DNA from: Protula sp. h YS-2021
Lineage: Eukaryota > Annelida > Polychaeta > Sabellida > Serpulidae
Assembly: GCA_949752745.1 (NCBI GenBank)
Contig: OX457031.1
Location: 54,674,803-54,738,802, forward strand
Direction of reading: 5' to 3'
Length of the DNA: 64,000 nucleotides
The position numbers and the translations under genes were made by a program. How positions within the stretch are numbered: position 1 is the first letter of the stretch; each line of letters opens with the position of its first letter. The notes beneath the pieces were generated by a model. That model ran no database searches. It saw nothing but the letters and a program-made list of their open reading frames with translations, and was not told where the DNA came from. Below are positions 43,353-53,589 of this stretch, piece by piece.

Positions 43353-43914
43353 GTACGAGAATGCGCCTACCCTTCTCTCGTCTATTTATCTATTTAATAT
43401 TTTTGGCATTTATTTAATTTTGAGTAGGAAAGGGGGCTGTCGGGAATTCTTGGTTTTCCAAATTTCTTTTAGTTAACTTTCAAAATGACAATAAATTAAT
43501 AACGAGATAATTACAAAAATAGATTTTCAGACCTATATTTTACTTGCTTTTCACAAGTGTCGTGAGAGGTCTGGACAAACCGCTCGCTGAAATGAATTCA
43601 ACGTCTCACAGCTCGGTTATATTTTTAGAGATACTACAGAAGTAGCCCAAACTTGTTTTAGCGAAATTAAAACGATGCCAATTGTTGCTGAGCGGAAATG
43701 GAAGTCTTCATATCATTGTAAAAATATAAATAAGTATATAAACCATAACCATTTGAAATATTCTAACAAAAAAATAATAATCTGTACATCATCGCCCTTC
43801 TATGGCCTATATGCATTCTTATTAAGCTATTAAATAAACCATACAAAACAAGAAAAACGACCAGTCCCGTCAAATTTTTCAAAATAAAAAAGTTCGTACC
43901 GTGACCGGTTTTGG

Positions 43915-44105
43915 GCGGAAGGAGCCCATTTCCGGAGTGGTCCCATTTCCACAGTGGTCCCATATCCGGGTGGTCCCATTTCCGGGATGATCCCATTTCC
44001 GAAGCGGTCCTATTTCGAAAGTGTTCCCATTTTCAGAGTCTCATTTCCGAGGTGGTCCCATTTTTGGAACACTCACATTTCCGGGTTGGTCCCATTTCAT
44101 GATGG
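43915..44105 (+). repeat. 18-bp minisatellite (GGTCCCATTTCCG)
   Basis: About ten imperfect units of GGTCCCATTTCCGGGGTG type. Confidence 0.85.
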
Positions 44106-44377
44106 TATGGGATGGTATACCAGTGCATAGTTACACCTAAAATTCCACTTTCCTGGCGGATAAGAAAGTGAGGTCGTCTCTCTCTATCTTTCTCTCTCCT
44201 TCTCTCCCTCTGTCTCTCTGTCTTTCTCCCTCATTCTCTCTCACTCTCTCTGTCTCTCTCCCACTCTCTCCTCCTGTGTTCCCCTCTGTCTCTCTCTCCC
44301 TCTCCCTCCCTCTCTGCCTGTCATTCTCTAACACTCTCTATATGTTTATCTCTCTTTCTGTCTTTCTCTTTCCCCCC

Positions 44378-44444
<67 letters not shown>

Positions 44445-44449
44445 GTCTG

Positions 44450-44511
<62 letters not shown>

Positions 44512-44512
44512 C
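44378..44512 (+). repeat. TATC tetranucleotide microsatellite
   Basis: About 33 TATC units with a short TGTC interruption near 44444. Flanked on both sides by TC-rich DNA (44180-44350 and 44512-44706), including about 37 TC units at 44632-44706. Confidence 0.97.
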
Positions 44513-44627
44513 CTCTCTCTTCCTCTCCCTCTCTCTCTCTCTCTCATTCTCTCTCTCACTCTCTCTCTCCGTCTATTTCTCTCTCTCACTCTCTCTATGT
44601 CTCTCTTTCTGTGTTTCTTTCCTTCTT

Positions 44628-44708
<81 letters not shown>

Positions 44709-45198
44709 CATCTATTGGTTGTATTCGGAATGACTCATCTACAGGCAAAACGCCCTTCCAGTCTATTGTATTTTATTTTCATGGAGATTTTCACCCCCTC
44801 CCGCCCCTCCCCTGTCCCATCCTCCCCTCACCCTACACCTTTTGGCTGGATTTTAAGGGCTTTTTTTTAATTATGTAGTTTTTTTAGGGATCTATATTCT
44901 GCGCATCTTCAACCGAATAAACCATCTCATTCTGAAGACCAAGAGTTCCTACCAGCCCCACCCCCTGCCCCCTTCCCCGCCCGCCCTTCATTCCGGATTA
45001 GTGCATTGAAATATCAATTGTATTGATTGGTTAAAGGTTTGTTTTATGCAAATATCAACAAGGGACAGAAAGTTCATACGTTTCTAAATGCAGTGTTCGA
45101 AAAAGCGAAGTGCCACTCTGGTCATCAAAAGAGTGTGCAGACTGCACTTCCTGTGGATGTTTCTTTCTTTTTTTTATTATTATTATTATTATTTTTAG

Positions 45199-45416
45199 CA
45201 AAATACTTCAGCTAAAGTAGCAGAAAAGTACCAGCAAACAAAGCAGAAATCGAGGCCAGTGCCGGTTCCATATGTGACCAACAACGCCTGGGAAACAACG
45301 AGGACACGTAACAAGGGAGGAAGCAAAGCCCTGGCGGGCGAATTCACCCTAGTCCGCCAACACAATCCCGAGTTTGAGAATCTTACGGTGCCTCAAGCGG
45401 AACGAAAACTTCACAA
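45199..45416 (+). CDS. Copy C, exon 2 (linker exon)
   Basis: Phase 0 after TTTTTAG to phase 2 at CACAA|GTACGT. Reads QNTSAKVAEKYQQTKQKSRP, then ETTRTRNKGGSKALAGEF, TLVRQHNPEFENLTVPQAER. The C-terminal half is conserved with copy B exon 2 (ALAGxFxLVRxxNPEFxNLT), while the N-terminal half diverges, fitting a stem linking the membrane anchor to the catalytic domain. NLT is a potential N-glycosylation site shared by both copies. Confidence 0.8.
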
Positions 45417-45755
45417 GTACGTGACGAAGATCTCCCACTGTCTGGCAAACCTCGATTAAAATGACAACACATTAAAGATGTGACATTTTACGAACGTTGA
45501 CCAAATATCGCGTAACGATTTTGGTTGAAGGTCGGAATTTAGTTGGATTTGGTTCATAGGGTCGGTCCGTGTACATTTCGTCCTTTTATTTTTTTCTTAA
45601 ATCAAGAAATTAAAAACGGAGATGTCTAAATATATGTTTTTGTATTTACCAGACAAAAAATGTAAAATGAAAAACGAAACTGTGCCTAAATTTATTTTCC
45701 TATTTTTTACTGAAAGTGAAAAATGGAAAATCAGGGGGCGCCGAAGTCACTGGTA

Positions 45756-46197
45756 TGTTATAAGCGACATAAACAAACACACATGGCATGATGTCACGTC
45801 GTTCTGTCCGTCATCATGTTGTGATCAAAGTGACGTCTGTTCTGTCCGTCATCATGTGTGCAAGGGACATAAACAAACACACATGGCAAGATGTAAGTGA
45901 CGTCGGCTCTGTCACTCATCATGTGTGTAAGGGACATAAACAAACACAAGTGGCATGACGTAAGTGACGTCGGCTATGTCACTCATCATGTGTGTAAGGG
46001 ACATAAACAAACACACGTGGTATGATGTAAGTAACGTGGGTTCTGTGCGTCATCATGTGTGTAAGGGACATAAACAAACACACGTGGCATGATGTAAGTA
46101 AGGTCGGTTCTGTCCGTCATCATGTGTGTAAGGGACATAAACAAACACACGTGGCATGACGTAAGTGACGTCGGCTATGTCCGTCATCATGTGTGTG
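45756..46197 (+). repeat. About 66-bp minisatellite with CRE-like words
   Basis: Six to seven units with GGGACATAAACAAACACAC, GTGGCATGATGTAAGTGACG and GTCCGTCATCATGTGTG. Many units contain TGACGTC. It ends only about 30 bases before exon 3 of copy C. Confidence 0.9.
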
Positions 46198-46226
46198 TAT
46201 GTACGTGTGTTGTCATTTCCATTTAG

Positions 46227-46358
46227 GCATTTAACTACAATGACTTCCCACTGTCTGCGTACGAAGCGTTACGGCAAGGTCGGGGACGGCGGCTACACGG
46301 TCTGCATGGATCCTCCTTACGCTCCTGTCAAGAACAAGTGCCTGGTCTATTCATTCGG
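46227..46358 (+). CDS. Copy C, exon 3 (DGGY motif)
   Basis: Acceptor CATTTAG, phase 2 to phase 2, donor GG|GTACGG. It reads HLTTMTSHCLRTKRYGKVGD, then GGYTVCMDPPYAP and KNKCLVYSFG. The R-x-GK-x-GDGGYxVC and CLVYSFG blocks are the signature of METTL24-like proteins, forming the first strand and loop of the SAM-binding fold. Two partial in-frame tandem copies of this exon's second half follow directly, each beginning GGDGGYTVC, and the first keeps the donor. Confidence 0.9.
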
Positions 46359-46407
46359 GTACGGAACGGGGTACTCTCTGGGGGAGGGGGAGGGGGGAGG
46401 AGGGGAA

Positions 46408-46575
46408 GGGGACGGCGGCTACACAGTCTGCATGGATGCCCCGTATGCTCCTGTCAAGAACAAGTGCCTGGTCTATTCATTCGGGTACGGAACGGGGTTC
46501 TCTCTGGGGTCGGGAGGGGGAAGGGGGAAGAGGAGGGGAAGGGGATGGCGGCTACACTGTCTGCATGGATCAGGA
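46408..46575 (+). repeat. Tandem partial copies of copy C exon 3
   Basis: Unit of about 126 bases (GGGGACGGCGG starts at 46282, 46408 and about 46540). The first repeat encodes GDGGYTVCMDAPYAPVKNKC again and keeps the same GT donor (about 46486). The second repeat is truncated after CMDQ. Because 126 is a multiple of three, the frame stays open from exon 3 through both. Confidence 0.85.
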
Positions 46576-47290
46576 TACGGAACGGGATCCGCCGGGGGCC
46601 GGGGAGAGGAGTGTACGGGGGTATCCATGAAAAACCTTATCTTCTTTTTATTTCCTTCTTATTCAAGATACTCAATGATTGGAAGTGGTCTTAATTTAAA
46701 AAAAAGGTTGTTGAAAGATGTGAGTAGGAGTTCTAGGGCAAATTTATCTTTAAATATCTTCAAAGACAAATCGGAAATTGAAGCAATACCGGTTACAGAA
46801 AAGAATCAAAATTATAGATTTGGCCTTTTTTTTTTTTTTTTTGTTTGGTTTTGTTTTTCTTTTTTCTTTTTTTTTTTTTTTTTTTTTGTTTTTGTTTTTT
46901 ATTTATTTATTTATTTATTATTTTTTGTTTTTGTTTTTTTTTTGGGGGGGGGGAGAAAACCTCGTTAATTTTTCTTTATCAGTTACCATTATAAAATGGC
47001 TGTTTAATGAAGATAGGGTAAAATGTCAATAAGTTGTTTTATTTTTATGTATCGGCTGTAGTTCTTTAGATTATGAAATAGAATTAAGATAAAAAAGCGA
47101 GGTATTAAACATTTTTTGAAATTCTTTACAAAGCACACTGCCATGGTCTTCCTATAAAAAAGAAACAGGAATTTAAAACAAAAACAAACAAAAAACTGCC
47201 CTTTGTGTCGTTTGTTAGTGATTGATGACGTTTTTCTATGCGCATGAGTTCTAAACTTATTCACATATCTGCATGACATTTTGTTTTTAG
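46576..47290. other. Remainder of intron 3, copy C
   Basis: T-rich tracts (46829-46945), a G run (46943-46952) and AT-rich DNA up to the acceptor TTTTTAG. Confidence 0.6.
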
Positions 47291-47365
47291 AATTCGAAAC
47301 GAGTGGAGTTTTGACGACGATATCTACGCAAGGCTCCGATGTGAGGTTCATTCCTTTGACCCAAG
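47291..47365 (+). CDS. Copy C, exon 4
   Basis: 75 bases, phase 2 to phase 2, acceptor GTTTTTAG, donor AAG|GTATTA. Reads IRNEWSFDDDIYARLRCEVH then SFDPR, matching copies A and B. The G of LGCEV seen in A and B is Arg here. The FDP acidic residue is kept. Intact. Confidence 0.87.
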
Positions 47366-47390
47366 GTATTAGATGATCCGACCGCGCACC

Positions 47391-47800
47391 TCATAGCCCA
47401 CAATACAGTTTATGCTCAACTCCTAGCCCACAATACACATTATGCTCAACTCCTAGCCCACAATACACATTATGCTCAACTCCAAGCCCACAATACACAT
47501 TATGCTCAACTCCTAGCCCACAATAGACGATATGCTCAATTCTAGCCCACAGTGCAGCTTATGCTCAACTCCTTGCCCACAATACACATTATGCTCAACT
47601 CTTAGCCCAAATACACATTATGCTCAACTCCTAGCCCACAATACACATTGTGCTCAACTCCTAGCCCACAATACACATTATGCTCAACTCCTAGCCCACA
47701 ATACACATTATGCTCAAATCCTAGCCCACGATTCAGATTACGCTCAACTCCTTGCCCACAATACAGATTATGCTCAACTCCTAAACCACAATACAGATAG
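47391..47800 (+). repeat. 30-bp minisatellite
   Basis: About 13-14 units with CTCCTAGCCCACAATACACA and TTATGCTCAA, starting about 25 bases after the exon 4 donor. Confidence 0.93.
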
Positions 47801-49862
47801 GCGCCTTCCTGGCACAGCCAGAAGGTTAAGGCGGTGAGACCGGTGCCTTTGATGGGTACGTGAGAGTTTTCCGAAGAGACAGAAGGTGCATTAGTTCGAA
47901 AGTTCATAAATTAGAAGGTCCAGTAGTGCGAAGCACTGATACTCCGAAGGAGGAATTTTTAGAAGGTTCATTGATCTGAAGCTTAGAGGGGAAAATCGGT
48001 GTCGGTCACCGAGTATGTTTGGCGATCGGATTTTTGAGGTTTGAATTCAGTAAGATGGCTGTATGTGCTTAGAGAGGGGAGCCTGAGATTTCTGTTTGTC
48101 TTTCACATAAATTGTGCCACCCCTGCTACAACTGGTTCTCCATAAAAAAGGAGTAACTTTTCTCCAAGGATGTACGTATCTATGAGGTGCTTTTTAGACC
48201 TCAACCGGGCGAGCCTGGTGGGGTCTATTATTGACCTCTGTCCTTACGTCTGTCTGTGTGTCACACTTTGGAAGCTGTTTTGTTTCCACGCAAGCTCTCC
48301 GAAACTACCTACCCTAGGCATATGCAACCTTGCACAGTGAAAAAATATATATATTGAAGTTGTGCAACGTCGTGTTATTTTTCAAGTCGGCCAAAGTTGC
48401 TAAAATGGCGACTTTAAAAAATTATAATTTTTTTAGATAAATGCAATATACGACTTGGATGCTTTCCACGCGATTTCTCCGAAACTATTTATCCTACGCA
48501 TATGCTACCTTCTACAGTGAATATATATATATATAGTGAAGTTGTACAACGTCGTATTATTTTTCAAATCGGCCCAAAATTGCCAAAATGGCAGCGATGA
48601 AATTTATGATAAAGTTGTCCAAATGCGTTGACAGTTTTAGCCGTTTTGGGAATAAGTTATTCTGCAAGTTTCTGCTCTTTTTTCCTTTTTCTGTTTTTTT
48701 TTCATATGAGTGGCTTCCAAACTCCTAACATTATTTGACGCAGGCAGACGAAAATTTACCCGAGGACGACAAGGTATTCAGTTTATACCTGGTCCGCCGA
48801 GTTCAAGGTCAAAGTTTTTTTTCTTCAAAATGGTTTCAATAACTATTTCAAGGTAATTACTCGGAGGAGCGTCAAATTTGTTCCAACTTTAGACGGTAAG
48901 AAGGCGTCACTGAAATCGGAATATTTTTACCTTTATCTTAAAGGTCAGGGTCAAACTGAGGTCAAATTATTTGTTACGAAAATGTCTGAAAAAGGGTTCA
49001 AATCTCGAAAACGGTTGGGGATAGAGCGATGTTGAGCTCAGTTTAGTTCCTCCAGGCCTGAAAGACGTTACATAAGAGATACCTCGATGATGTTTACCTT
49101 CTCGGTCATAAGAAATGCTGACAAAACTGAAGTGATATTAATCGGCACTCCACAGCAGAAAACGTGCAATCATCCAATTTCGTGAGAAACCTAGGTGAAT
49201 TTTTCAATAAAACCATAAATATGAAAAAAGTTCATTGATTTCAAATGTCAAAATATTATGTACTATCTCAGAGCGATCGGTCAAACACGGTATTTTTTAT
49301 TTCACTTAGACTTGACGTGCTATGCAAAACATGAGCCCGTTCTAATCCAGATCCTATATTGCAGCTGTGCGTTATCAGTTTTAAGGCCATCCATGAAGTA
49401 TATACGTTACATGGTGTTGGGGGAGGGGAGAGGGTGTCTCATGCCGAGCATGCGCTTTATGTTACAGTCAATGGGTGGTGGGACGCTCAAAAGTGTAATG
49501 TTTTTGTGTATGTACTTTATGATGACCCCCTCGCGGAAATTGCAGCAACAGCTAGAGGATTCAGTTAATGAAACAAAAGTGTGAAGTCGTGGTAAAATGG
49601 AGGCAGGTGGGAGGAGACAGGTCTTGATGAAGAAAGTTGCTATTATCTCGAAAATGATTTTGAGCTCATTTTCGACCCTTTTGAGCTCATTTTCGACCTT
49701 CTAGGTCACGGTCAAGGTCAAAACCTGGAAGCTGACTAACATCCAGTTATCAAAAACCAATAGACATAGAGCGATTTTGAGCTCATCGGTCGAGTTACAA
49801 GTGAGATTGAGCACAGAAATAAATAAGCTACATTACACCAAATTCCTTTAGATGTATATGTT

Positions 49863-49865
<3 letters not shown>
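47801..49865. other. Intron 4 of copy C, first part
   Basis: No gene. Two tandem units of about 170 bases (about 48283-48425 and 48460-48600) share TTCCACGC, CTCCGAAACTA and AAGTTGT(G/A)CAACGTCGT. Later parts are rich in AAGGTCA words (48800-49740), which look like nuclear-receptor half sites but are typical of an old dispersed repeat. Confidence 0.5.
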
Positions 49866-49894
<29 letters not shown>

Positions 49895-49918
49895 GTTATT
49901 ATTATTATTATTATTATA
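49866..49918 (+). repeat. TTA microsatellite
   Basis: About 17 TTA units with a TTG interruption; it abuts the 5' end of the short element copy 2. A second, 27-base TTA run (50401-50427) abuts the other end. Confidence 0.95.
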
Positions 49919-49919
49919 A

Positions 49920-50400
49920 TGGCTTGGAAGGGCTATATGAATTTATGCGAGCAGCAGTTGGTATCTTTTTTTCTTGACAGTGATCGGATTTCTTGTGTCA
50001 TCTCCTCCACTGGCACTACGGGCCCTAGGGCCACGAAACTTAGGTAAAACTTGATATGAAGGTGTGCATGGCACTTTTTATTTTCGCCTTCGATTTCGTT
50101 TTCTTGTTTAAAACGCCATATGAAAAGAATGTATTTTGTAAGTGAATGCGGTGCATTTCACGACAGCACAGAACACACAGTTGCTCAGCTTTGTGCGAGC
50201 TCTCACTGCGTAAATAGATAACACGCCGTATGCCTGAACAGTCAATAAAATCTTAAGTCAACAAAAAGCAAACACTACTCGGCTTATAAGACGTATTCAA
50301 GCTGTGTTGTTTGCAATATATTATTCAAGAAATAACCCATTGAAGGAAGATTTTTGCGTTTTAATTTTTGTCAAGTGTTTAACATTTCGCTCGCGAAATA
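49920..50400 (+). mobile_element. Short non-autonomous element, copy 2 (Helentron/HINE-like)
   Basis: Opposite in orientation to copy 1. It lacks the first about 17 bases but keeps the inner inverted repeat (TTGTCAAGTG, 50369-50378) and the terminal hairpin (TTTCGCTCGCGAAA). TTA microsatellites flank both ends. Confidence 0.6.
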
Positions 50401-50472
50401 TTATTATTATTATTATTATTATTATTGCACAGCTTATAGAGCTCCTAATCTTACGAAAGCTCAAAGGGTTTT

Positions 50473-50477
<5 letters not shown>

Positions 50478-50554
<77 letters not shown>

Positions 50555-50556
50555 TA
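50478..50556 (+). repeat. TA dinucleotide microsatellite
   Basis: About 36 TA units, ending in TACATATATAAC. It lies just 3' of the LINE fragment on the minus strand. Confidence 0.97.
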
Positions 50557-50689
50557 ACTACAGCGACAGATTAGCTAAATTAAAATCAATAAATAACTCG
50601 AACAAAAATAAACAAATATCATAACCCAAAAGATACTGAAACATTAAAAGTTTGTTACTAAAAATATGCTTGTCTAAGCAAATATGTTT

Positions 50690-51171
50690 TCAACGACTTT
50701 TTAAACATAGTAAGAGTACTTGCAAACGAATATGTAGTAGTAGTTCGTTCCATAAACGAGACGAATTGTTTGCAAACCCTGTAATACCATATGTTGTTTT
50801 AATACTATTTTCTTTGAGCAACAACCGAGATGATGATCTCAAAACACTCGTTGGTGCGTACCTGACGAGCATTTCTGAAATATGACCGAGAGAATTACCC
50901 TTCAAACCATTATAAACATTGACTAAAATTTTAAAAAGTATCCTTTTGTTAACAGGTAGCCAGTGTAATTTCATCATGACAGGCGTTATATTTTCGAATT
51001 TTCGTTTTTTGTAGATGAATCTAGCTGACATGTGTTGGATTTTTTTGAAGGCGATTGAGATTTGGGTAGTCCGTGTAAAAGTGAATTGCAGTAGTCTCTA
51101 ATCGTAAAGTGACGTACGCGTTGACATGTGAAACTGTAGCCTGATGTGACATAATTGCTTCGCTCCCCCAC
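50690..51171 (-). mobile_element. LINE 3' fragment (CR1/L2-like RT tail)
   Basis: On the minus strand VRHFTIRDYCNSLLHGLPKS is followed, after a frameshift near 51030, by NITPVMMKLHWLPVNKRILF and VNVYNGLKGNS. LRSSSRLLL and YGITGFANNSSRLWNELL come next. The DYCNSLLxGLP...LHWLPV..RI.FK...LWN.LP pattern is the well-known C-terminal part of CR1/L2-type LINE reverse transcriptases. The catalytic domain is missing (5' truncation). Confidence 0.85.
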
Positions 51172-52555
51172 CCCACCCCGACGTGTGACCTACGCATTTA
51201 CAGGAGCACATCTGAGAACTACACTACATCACACTACTCAGTAGAGAAATGGCACATATTTGCCATGGCAGAAGGCCACAATATATCTGGTCAAAAACAA
51301 ATCTCTAACTGTTTCGAGATAATTATAAGCTTCTGTTTTTTTCTCTTGAACGAGAACGTTATCGAAATACATATAATGCAACCGCTTTTAGGGTCCAATG
51401 AGCGAAATAAGTTCAAAATCAAGACAATGGTGAACATCTGGTTCTTGACCTAGACCATGACCGAGGAGAACAAGGTCACAAAGATACCTCATATGTAACG
51501 CTTTTTAAGTCCTAAGGGTCTAAAACAAGCTCATAATCTCTAATCGTTTTTGAGATAATGATTAACTTCCGGATTTTGGCATTAGACATGACCGAGGAGG
51601 TTAAGGCCACCAAGGTACATTTTATATAACGTTTTTTAGGCCCAAAGGGTTGAGAATAAGATCAAAATCACCGTTTTCGAGATAATGGTCACTCTTTCTC
51701 TAAACGCTTATTGACATGCAAAGATCTTGACATAGACCATGAGTGTCGAGATTCAGATTGCGAGGTTAATCTGTACTTAAAATGTGTGCGTGTTCAAACA
51801 AGGGTCTGAGCGCTATTTCTAGCTATGTTTAGTGATAAATAGGGTTTAAATATTACCTCAATTAGACCTTAACCTTTTAGATCAAGGTTAAAAATTGCAT
51901 ATTTTACTAGAATTCCTTCCTCTATACCTTTGCTATATGTCAAACCTTGTAGGACGAGATTTTTTGGAAACCACTTTGAGGTAAAAATAATATTTCGACC
52001 TCAATTCGACTTTGACCTTGAAGGTCAAGGTAAAAAATACGGATTTCACGACGTTTATCCTCTATATGTGTGCCAAATTTCATCTTCCTACGTAAAATAA
52101 GGCAGGAGATCTGAGGAGGAAAACAATTGAAACTAAAAACACAAACAGGAATTAACAGCCAGAATATCCAGCAACGCAGGCCCATTTGCAAACTTTATTT
52201 ACGGGTGAGAATTAAATTCAACATTCTTTTCACTTATAGCCATTTCTTTAACCCAACCTTTACAATATGATATCGTGTATTTTTTTAATATAGCCTATGA
52301 CACAAAGGTACATAAAACTGTCCAAAGCTGTTAAAAATCTCAGCAAAAACTATTAAAATGCTAAAAAAATTAAATGGGACACTCCGCTTTTAAGAGGTGA
52401 TATTTGCAGTGTGCGTTGGAGAAAAAAGGGTTATTTTTAAGCTTAACACTCGGCGCTCAGGTTCGATTGAAAAGGTCATGGACAGATTGGGTAACCAACT
52501 GGGCAGTTTTTCTAGTTCAAATAAAACAAATGCGAGTCTGATTTATTCACTGCAG
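51172..52555. other. Intron 4 of copy C, last part
   Basis: Repeated paragraphs of GACCTTGAAGGTCAAGG-type sequence (51440-52040), at intervals of roughly 130-170 bases, indicate a decayed tandem or dispersed repeat. No coding signal. Confidence 0.5.
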
Positions 52556-52694
52556 TATGAAGCAGAATGACCACATGCACTCCGCCGGAGTACGCTTCCA
52601 CAAACTTGGAATCTGGGGCTCTGATGTCATCAACAGTCAAGGCTGGAATTTGATGTCCTTAGGAACAATTATAAAATTCCTCGGCCACGAAAAT
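52556..52694 (+). CDS. Copy C, exon 5
   Basis: 139 bases from TTCACTGCAG to AAT|GTGAGT, phase 2 to phase 0. It reads MKQNDHMHSAGVRFHKLGIW, then GSDVINSQGWNLMSLGT and IIKFLGHEN. Nearly identical to copy A exon 5. The expected last exon (KIDVEGAEW) is not present in the remaining 11.3 kb of the window; it may lie beyond 64000 or be lost. Confidence 0.9.
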
Positions 52695-53589
52695 GTGAGT
52701 ACAAGTAGATCTCATTTTGTCCTTTCTTGTTAAATTTCAGTATTTATTTCGTAGAAGCAGATTATATGAGTAAAAGTGCAATTGTGTTCACCCCTTTTAA
52801 ATGGTTGTTCCTTGAAATATTGAATAACCACGTACATAGAAAAAGAACGAAAATTTCTCGCCGCAGTTCGAATAGTCACTTCCCACCAGCCAGAGGCTAG
52901 GAGACATATGTGTACTGCATCATCAAGTGCACACAAATATTCCCTTTCTGACCGTCACCCCCACCACCACCACCAGTGAGGTTTCAAAGTCCCCCAAGTT
53001 TATTGAGGGCTGGTGAAGTGAATAATAACTCTAAAACTGGAGAACGTAAGTTGCGCTCTGGCTCGTAAAATCTCGGTCACCACGAATAAATCGACAGTTT
53101 TACTTTGCAAAAGCTTCAAATTCGCTTATCTCAACTTTTGGATGGAACTAAATTTCAGACTATGGGAGCCTGCTCTTTTGAGCTGTTGTAAAAGCCCGTG
53201 GCCGAAAGACACCGGTAAAGAGGATTCTGGCTTAATGAAGCGCAGAAAAAACTTGGAACTGAGTTCCACTTCATTAATTTCCAGTCAAATCTTTAGGGAA
53301 GAGGGACTCTCCCGGCCCACGAAACATAACTGAGTAGCTTAAACATGGATATCTTAATTGATCCGGCGACCTGACCAACGTATCAAGTATCATGTAAAGT
53401 CTCTTTTCTTGAGTGTGAAAGGTGGTGATTGACGTTGTCCTTTTTGGATATTTCTTCAAAGAACATTTTGCACATATTATTTCTTCTCACTTGTAGTGAT
53501 TTCAGCTTTAGTGAGGCTAGAGCGTCTTCATATGACAGGGCTGGAGCAATTATGCGAAGTGTTCGCCTTTATATATTTTCTTAAGCTTC
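52695..53589. other. Region after copy C exon 5, no gene seen
   Basis: AT-rich DNA; no exon 6 homology found. Confidence 0.5.

Larger units (their letters stand above)
43353..45198. other. Intron 1 of copy C
   Basis: Dominated by simple repeats (listed separately) plus C-rich DNA at 44795-44840 and 44955-44990. No coding signal. Confidence 0.6.

Noticed and set aside
44168..44878. 236-codon Ser-Leu/Tyr-Leu-Ser-Ile frame
   Set aside because: Encoded by TC and TATC microsatellites.
49258..49584. 108-codon plus-strand frame as a gene
   Set aside because: No motif, no splice structure and repetitive surroundings.
48800..52040. Cluster of nuclear-receptor half sites (AAGGTCA)
   Set aside because: The words occur within repeated paragraphs of an old repeat and show no arrangement expected of an enhancer.
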